Part shown: in pieces, positions 13,821 through 15,924 of the stretch
How positions within the stretch are numbered: position 1 is the stretch's first letter
Layout: every line of letters begins with the position of its first letter
NCBI GenBank assembly: GCA_964428205.1
Contig: CAYRXE010000023.1
Coordinates: 1 to 15,924, forward strand
Direction: 5' to 3'
Source: CAYRXE01 sp964428205
Lineage (GTDB): Bacteria > Patescibacteriota > Gracilibacteria > Peribacterales > Peribacteraceae
Length of the DNA stretch: 15,924 nucleotides
Translations under genes and position numbers: made by a program
The notes under the pieces: model-generated
What the model saw: the letters and a program-made list of their open reading frames with translations, nothing else
The model's database searches: none
What the model was told of the DNA's origin: nothing

Positions 13821-14222
13821 ATGTGGTTTTCAAAACCTCCACACATTGGCAAAGCAGTGCTCGCAGCAATCCTTGTTACGGTGTTCGGCTTTATCCCTGG
13901 AATGGGCATACCGGGGGCGCTCATTATTTTGATGGTGTCTCCGCTTCCATATACTGCGAGTTTGTTTGAATCGCTCAAAGGGGATACTGGATGGAGTGCT
14001 GCGATCGTTCTCACATTACTGGGGCCAGCGCTGGCGCTCGTGACATACGTCCTTAGCTATGGAGTGATCCAAAAGTACACCAGTGGTTACAAGCGAAAGC
14101 TCCTGATGTTTTTCGCAATCATCATCGTGTGGTACGTCACAGCTCTCGCTGTCCTGCACGCTCATGCACGCGCACAACAAGAAAATCCCGAACGTGGAAC
14201 TATGATGGAATATCTGCCTTAA
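13821..14222 (+). CDS. Small membrane protein of unknown function
   Basis: 133 residues with three or four hydrophobic helices (about 10-27, 29-46, 59-82, 93-113) and a polar C-terminus. The most notable segment is GFIPGMGIPGALIILMVSPLPYTASLFESL (about 23-52), a Gly/Pro-rich hydrophobic stretch repeating PGxGxPG-like turns. I do not recognise the family. Its ATG follows the U-tract of the upstream terminator without any gap, and I see no clear promoter, so it may depend on terminator read-through or start at a promoter inside the hairpin (TTCTAG at 13804-13809 is a weak -10). Its stop shares three bases with the stop of the convergent helicase gene. The start could be elsewhere. Confidence 0.65.
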   Translation: MWFSKPPHIGKAVLAAILVTVFGFIPGMGIPGALIILMVSPLPYTASLFESLKGDTGWSAAIVLTLLGPALALVTYVLSYGVIQKYTSGYKRKLLMFFAIIIVWYVTALAVLHAHARAQQENPERGTMMEYLP

Positions 14223-15451
14223 CGCCTGCGACGGTGTGGGCGTCCTCCGTGTGAGCGGGGTACACGTCCTCTGTAGATGGAGTGCTTAGAGCTCTCGACA
14301 AACTTCTGTGGCTCTTCGAGCTTTGCGTTTCCAAAGTCAGACCTCTTAAGTGGTGCGCGGATCAGTTTTTCGATGTCCAGGAGATCGCGGCGCTGGTCTG
14401 GCGTAGCGAACGACACAGCTTTACCTTCACGTCCTGCACGAGCCGTACGACCAATGCGGTGCACGTAGTCGTTTGGATCATCGGGAAGGTCAAAGTTAAT
14501 CACGAGAGCAATGCCCGTAACGTCGATACCACGTGCAGCAATGTCTGTCGCAATAAGCACGCGATACCTGCCGTTCTTAAATCCTTCCAAGGCCTCGCGG
14601 CGCTGAATCAACGAGCGATTGGCATGGATCTCAGCTGCCTTGTGGTTTTTATCTCGTAGGAGTTTTGTGATCTTCTTGGCTCCGTGCTTTGTGCGAGAGA
14701 AGACGAGGATGGATCCTGGCTCTTCACTCAACAGCTTTTCAAGGAGTGCCATTTTGCCTTCTTTTTGCACAATAATGACTTCCTGCTCCACTTTCTCTGC
14801 AGCTGTTCCCTGAGGAGCGACTTCGATACGAAGCGGGAGCTTCATCTCGTGTGTGGCCAAGTTCAAAATCTCTTTAGGCATTGTGGCGCTAAAGAGCATC
14901 GTCTGACGATCTTTCGGAACGTGCTTGAGGATCTTATCAATTTGCGGCTTAAAGCCCATGTCGAGCATGCGATCCGCTTCGTCGAGCACGAGGATCTTCA
15001 CTTCTTTAAGTGTGACCGTCCTCTGCTCCAAGTGATCATTCAGGCGACCAGGAGTCGCAATGAGAATGCGCGGGTTGTTGCGGAGCATTTCACGCTGCTT
15101 GAACATAGAAGCTCCGCCCACGAACACCGCCATGCGGATACCGAAGGCTGTGGCAAAGAACCTCAAAGACTCTTCGACCTGGAAGGCAAGCTCGCGTGTA
15201 GGCAATACGATCAACGCGCGTCCACCGTGCTCAGAAAGTCTCTGAAGCATCGGGAGACCAAAGGAGAACGTCTTTCCTGTTCCGGTTTGCGCAATACCGA
15301 TGACGTCCTTGCCCTCAATAGCGATGGGGATCGCTTGATGCTGAATAGGCGTGGGCGTGGTGAGCTTTTTTTGGTCCAGTATTTTCAGGATGGCTTGATG
15401 GAGACCAAGTTCGTGAAATGTGTGGCTTACAGACTTTACGGGTTCGTTCAT
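14219..15451 (-). CDS. DEAD-box ATP-dependent RNA helicase, RhlE-like
   Basis: Unwinds RNA duplexes and remodels RNPs, typically in ribosome assembly, mRNA decay or cold adaptation. 410 residues. Q-motif TFHELGLHQAILKIL with TPTPIQHQAIP (11-43), motif I AQTGTGKT (54-61), Ia PTREL (84-88), GG (112-113), Ib TPGR (133-136), II DEAD (157-160), III SAT (188-190), IV ILVFSRT, V TDIAARGID (302-310), VI HRIGRTARAGREG (331-343). The C-terminal tail after about 368 is short and ends in a basic stretch (RGRVPRSHGGRPHRRRR), a likely non-specific RNA tether, as in RhlE/CsdA-type helicases. It lies downstream of tRNA-Pro on the same strand, with its own -10. Confidence 0.95.
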   Translation of the reverse strand: MNEPVKSVSHTFHELGLHQAILKILDQKKLTTPTPIQHQAIPIAIEGKDVIGIAQTGTGKTFSFGLPMLQRLSEHGGRALIVLPTRELAFQVEESLRFFATAFGIRMAVFVGGASMFKQREMLRNNPRILIATPGRLNDHLEQRTVTLKEVKILVLDEADRMLDMGFKPQIDKILKHVPKDRQTMLFSATMPKEILNLATHEMKLPLRIEVAPQGTAAEKVEQEVIIVQKEGKMALLEKLLSEEPGSILVFSRTKHGAKKITKLLRDKNHKAAEIHANRSLIQRREALEGFKNGRYRVLIATDIAARGIDVTGIALVINFDLPDDPNDYVHRIGRTARAGREGKAVSFATPDQRRDLLDIEKLIRAPLKRSDFGNAKLEEPQKFVESSKHSIYRGRVPRSHGGRPHRRRR

Positions 15452-15457
15452 GTGCTG

Positions 15458-15463
15458 ATTCTA
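15458..15463 (-). promoter_or_regulatory. -10 hexamer TAGAAT of the helicase gene
   Basis: TAGAAT on the minus strand exactly 6 nt before the ATG at 15451. The -35 is weak (around 15480-15486). Confidence 0.5.
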
Positions 15464-15491
15464 CGCGAAATTAAGGAATTAACTACCTGTT

Positions 15492-15503
15492 TTTGGCTTA
15501 AAT
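15492..15503. repeat. 12-bp motif TTTGGCTTAAAT, copy upstream of helicase
   Basis: Identical to 2168-2179 and 740-751. Here it lies about 5 nt upstream of the expected -35 position of the helicase promoter, in the orientation opposite to that at secE. Confidence 0.3.
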
Positions 15504-15522
15504 GAGATCTTTTTGAGAGAAA

Positions 15523-15598
15523 TGGTCGGGACGGCGGGGCTCGAACTCGCGGCCTCCTGGTCCCAAACCAGGCGCTCTACCAACTGAGCTACGTCCCG
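15523..15598 (-). tRNA. tRNA-Pro (UGG), CCA encoded
   Basis: 73 nt plus an encoded CCA (15523-15525). Acceptor CGGGACG/CGTCCCG with C1-G72 and A73, typical of bacterial tRNA-Pro. D-arm GCTC-AGTTGGTA-GAGC. Anticodon arm CCTGG-TTTGGGA-CCAGG, anticodon TGG. T-arm GCGAG-TTCGAGC-CCCGC has one A-C mismatch (52-62). It lies on the same strand as the helicase and downstream of two tRNA-like units. Confidence 0.95.
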
Positions 15599-15622
15599 AA
15601 AACTATGAGTCTCTCGTCTGAT

Positions 15623-15689
15623 CAGGCATCGCGCAGGCGCTTTTTGATTACGGATCGCAAGCGATCCTAGGCAACTGAGCTACTGCCAG
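15623..15689 (-). repeat. tRNA-like unit 1 (degenerate tandem copy)
   Basis: 67 nt. The segment TAGCTCAGTTG is identical to the D-arm start of the adjacent tRNA-Pro. It is followed by an inserted hairpin GGATCGC-TT-GCGATCC, an A-rich linker (GTAATCAAAAA), GCGCCTG (as in tRNA-Pro) within a small GCG/CGC hairpin, and a 3' strand ATGCCTG that can pair at 5 of 7 positions with the 5' strand CTGGCAG. The D-stem partner, a 7-nt anticodon loop and the T-arm are missing, so it is not a functional canonical tRNA. It is either a decayed tRNA duplicate with an insertion or a tRNA-derived RNA. Confidence 0.55.
15650..15683 (-). repeat. 34-bp direct repeat core, copy 1
   Basis: Identical over 34 bp to 15735-15768, 85 bp apart. 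It holds the D-arm segment and the inserted 7-bp inverted repeat. Confidence 0.85.
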
Positions 15690-15706
15690 AGAGGTTTCCG
15701 GATTAT

Positions 15707-15774
15707 GAGGTACGCGCCAGGCGCCTTCTTTATAACGGATCGCAAGCGATCCTAGGCAACTGAGCTACGTCCCC
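15707..15774 (-). repeat. tRNA-like unit 2 (degenerate tandem copy)
   Basis: 68 nt with the same order as unit 1: 5' strand GGGGACG, TAGCTCAGTTG, hairpin GGATCGC-TT-GCGATCC, linker GTTATAAAGAA, GCGC-CTG-GCGC hairpin, then CGT-A-CCTC. The last can pair with GGGGACG over 7 bp, with one wobble and one bulged A. The ends differ from unit 1, yet each unit can close its own stem. Confidence 0.55.
15735..15768 (-). repeat. 34-bp direct repeat core, copy 2
   Basis: Identical over 34 bp to 15650-15683. Confidence 0.85.
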
Positions 15775-15813
15775 CTTGGGAAATGAGGATGAAATTGGAA
15801 TGATCGTTGGCCC

Positions 15814-15819
15814 AATATA
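15814..15819 (-). promoter_or_regulatory. -10 hexamer upstream of the tRNA-like units and tRNA-Pro
   Basis: TATATT on the minus strand, with start expected near 15807. A transcript from here would pass through both tRNA-like units and then tRNA-Pro. The -35 is weak. Confidence 0.35.
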
Positions 15820-15856
15820 GCGAAAAAGACGGCTCAGTACAGGGCTGCCTTCGCGC

Positions 15857-15862
15857 TACACT
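15857..15862 (+). promoter_or_regulatory. -10 hexamer TACACT of the last gene
   Basis: TACACT exactly 6 nt before the GTG at 15869; same hexamer and spacing as at 1431 and 6960. Confidence 0.4.
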
Positions 15863-15868
15863 GCATTC

Positions 15869-15924
15869 GTGCTGTATACCGTCCTCACCACCTCAAAATC
15901 GAAAGCCCTCTCGGGTGGCCTTAC
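15869..15924 (+). CDS. Start of an unidentified gene, cut by the right edge
   Basis: An open frame from GTG at 15869 reads MLYTVLTTSKSKALSGGL to the edge. The nearest upstream in-frame stop is TAG at 15818, with no ATG between. The GTG start is chosen because of the TACACT element 6 nt upstream. Eighteen residues are too few to name a product. Confidence 0.4.
   Translation, partial: MLYTVLTTSKSKALSGGL

Noticed and set aside
14684..15505. 273-codon plus-strand open frame inside the helicase
   Set aside because: Antisense to an intact DEAD-box helicase with every motif present.
15650..15768. Two 34-bp repeats 85 bp apart as a mini CRISPR array
   Set aside because: Only two copies, the intervening sequence is itself a diverged repeat, and the repeat contains a tRNA D-arm; no cas genes nearby.
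15707..15774. The upstream units as functional tRNA genes
   Set aside because: No 7-nt anticodon loop, no T-arm with TTC, and no D-stem partner; the resemblance is limited to two segments.

Overview
The window looks like a compact chromosome segment of a free-living-lineage bacterium from the Patescibacteria/CPR, most plausibly a Peregrinibacteria/Peribacteria-like organism. This placement is inferred from overall character: about half GC by eye, very tight gene packing, single-copy housekeeping genes, small membrane proteins of unknown function, and a short membrane-anchored HEPN-like protein. It is not from a database search. TGA is used as a normal stop (lepA, the 8613-9260 gene), so the UGA-recoding codes of Gracilibacteria/Absconditabacteria do not apply. 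I see no IS elements, phage genes or CRISPR array.

Layout. 1-1424 (minus): a three-gene operon of a bacterial PH-domain membrane protein, a one-TM HEPN-like protein and peptidyl-tRNA hydrolase (cut by the left edge). 1518-2988 (plus): signal peptidase I, then secE-nusG. 2989-4281 (minus): MurJ-type lipid II flippase. 4368-5615 (plus): secreted PEGA/S-layer-homology protein. 5616-6902 (minus): MurC. 6972-7418 (plus): FtsB/DivIC-like division protein. 7432-7508 (minus): initiator tRNA-fMet, divergent from rpmA (L27) at 7579-7869. 7912-8610 (plus) and 8613-9260 (minus): two unrecognised proteins. 9292-11115 (minus): elongation factor 4 (LepA). About 11214-11403 (plus): a probable structured small RNA with its own promoter and terminator. 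11402-12857 (minus): pdxS-pdxT, the PLP synthase. 12930-13772 and 13821-14222 (plus): two membrane proteins. 14219-15451 (minus): RhlE-like DEAD-box RNA helicase. 15523-15598 (minus): tRNA-Pro(UGG), preceded by two tandem tRNA-sized elements. From 15869 (plus): the start of a cut gene.

Together the genes serve translation (pth, tRNA-fMet, L27, EF4, tRNA-Pro, RNA helicase), protein export and transcription elongation (SecE, signal peptidase, NusG), envelope building and division (MurJ, MurC, FtsB-like, SLH protein) and vitamin B6 synthesis.

Four things stand out beyond ordinary annotation. (1) A roughly 190-nt non-coding transcript at 11214-11403 with five nested or successive hairpins. (2) Two diverged tandem 67-68-nt tRNA-like units upstream of tRNA-Pro that share a D-arm segment and an inserted hairpin. 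(3) A pervasive leaderless promoter design: a -10 hexamer sits exactly 6 nt before the start codon in at least nine genes, and no Shine-Dalgarno is seen at any gene. (4) Divergent tRNA-fMet and rpmA promoters that share one palindromic -35 hexamer.
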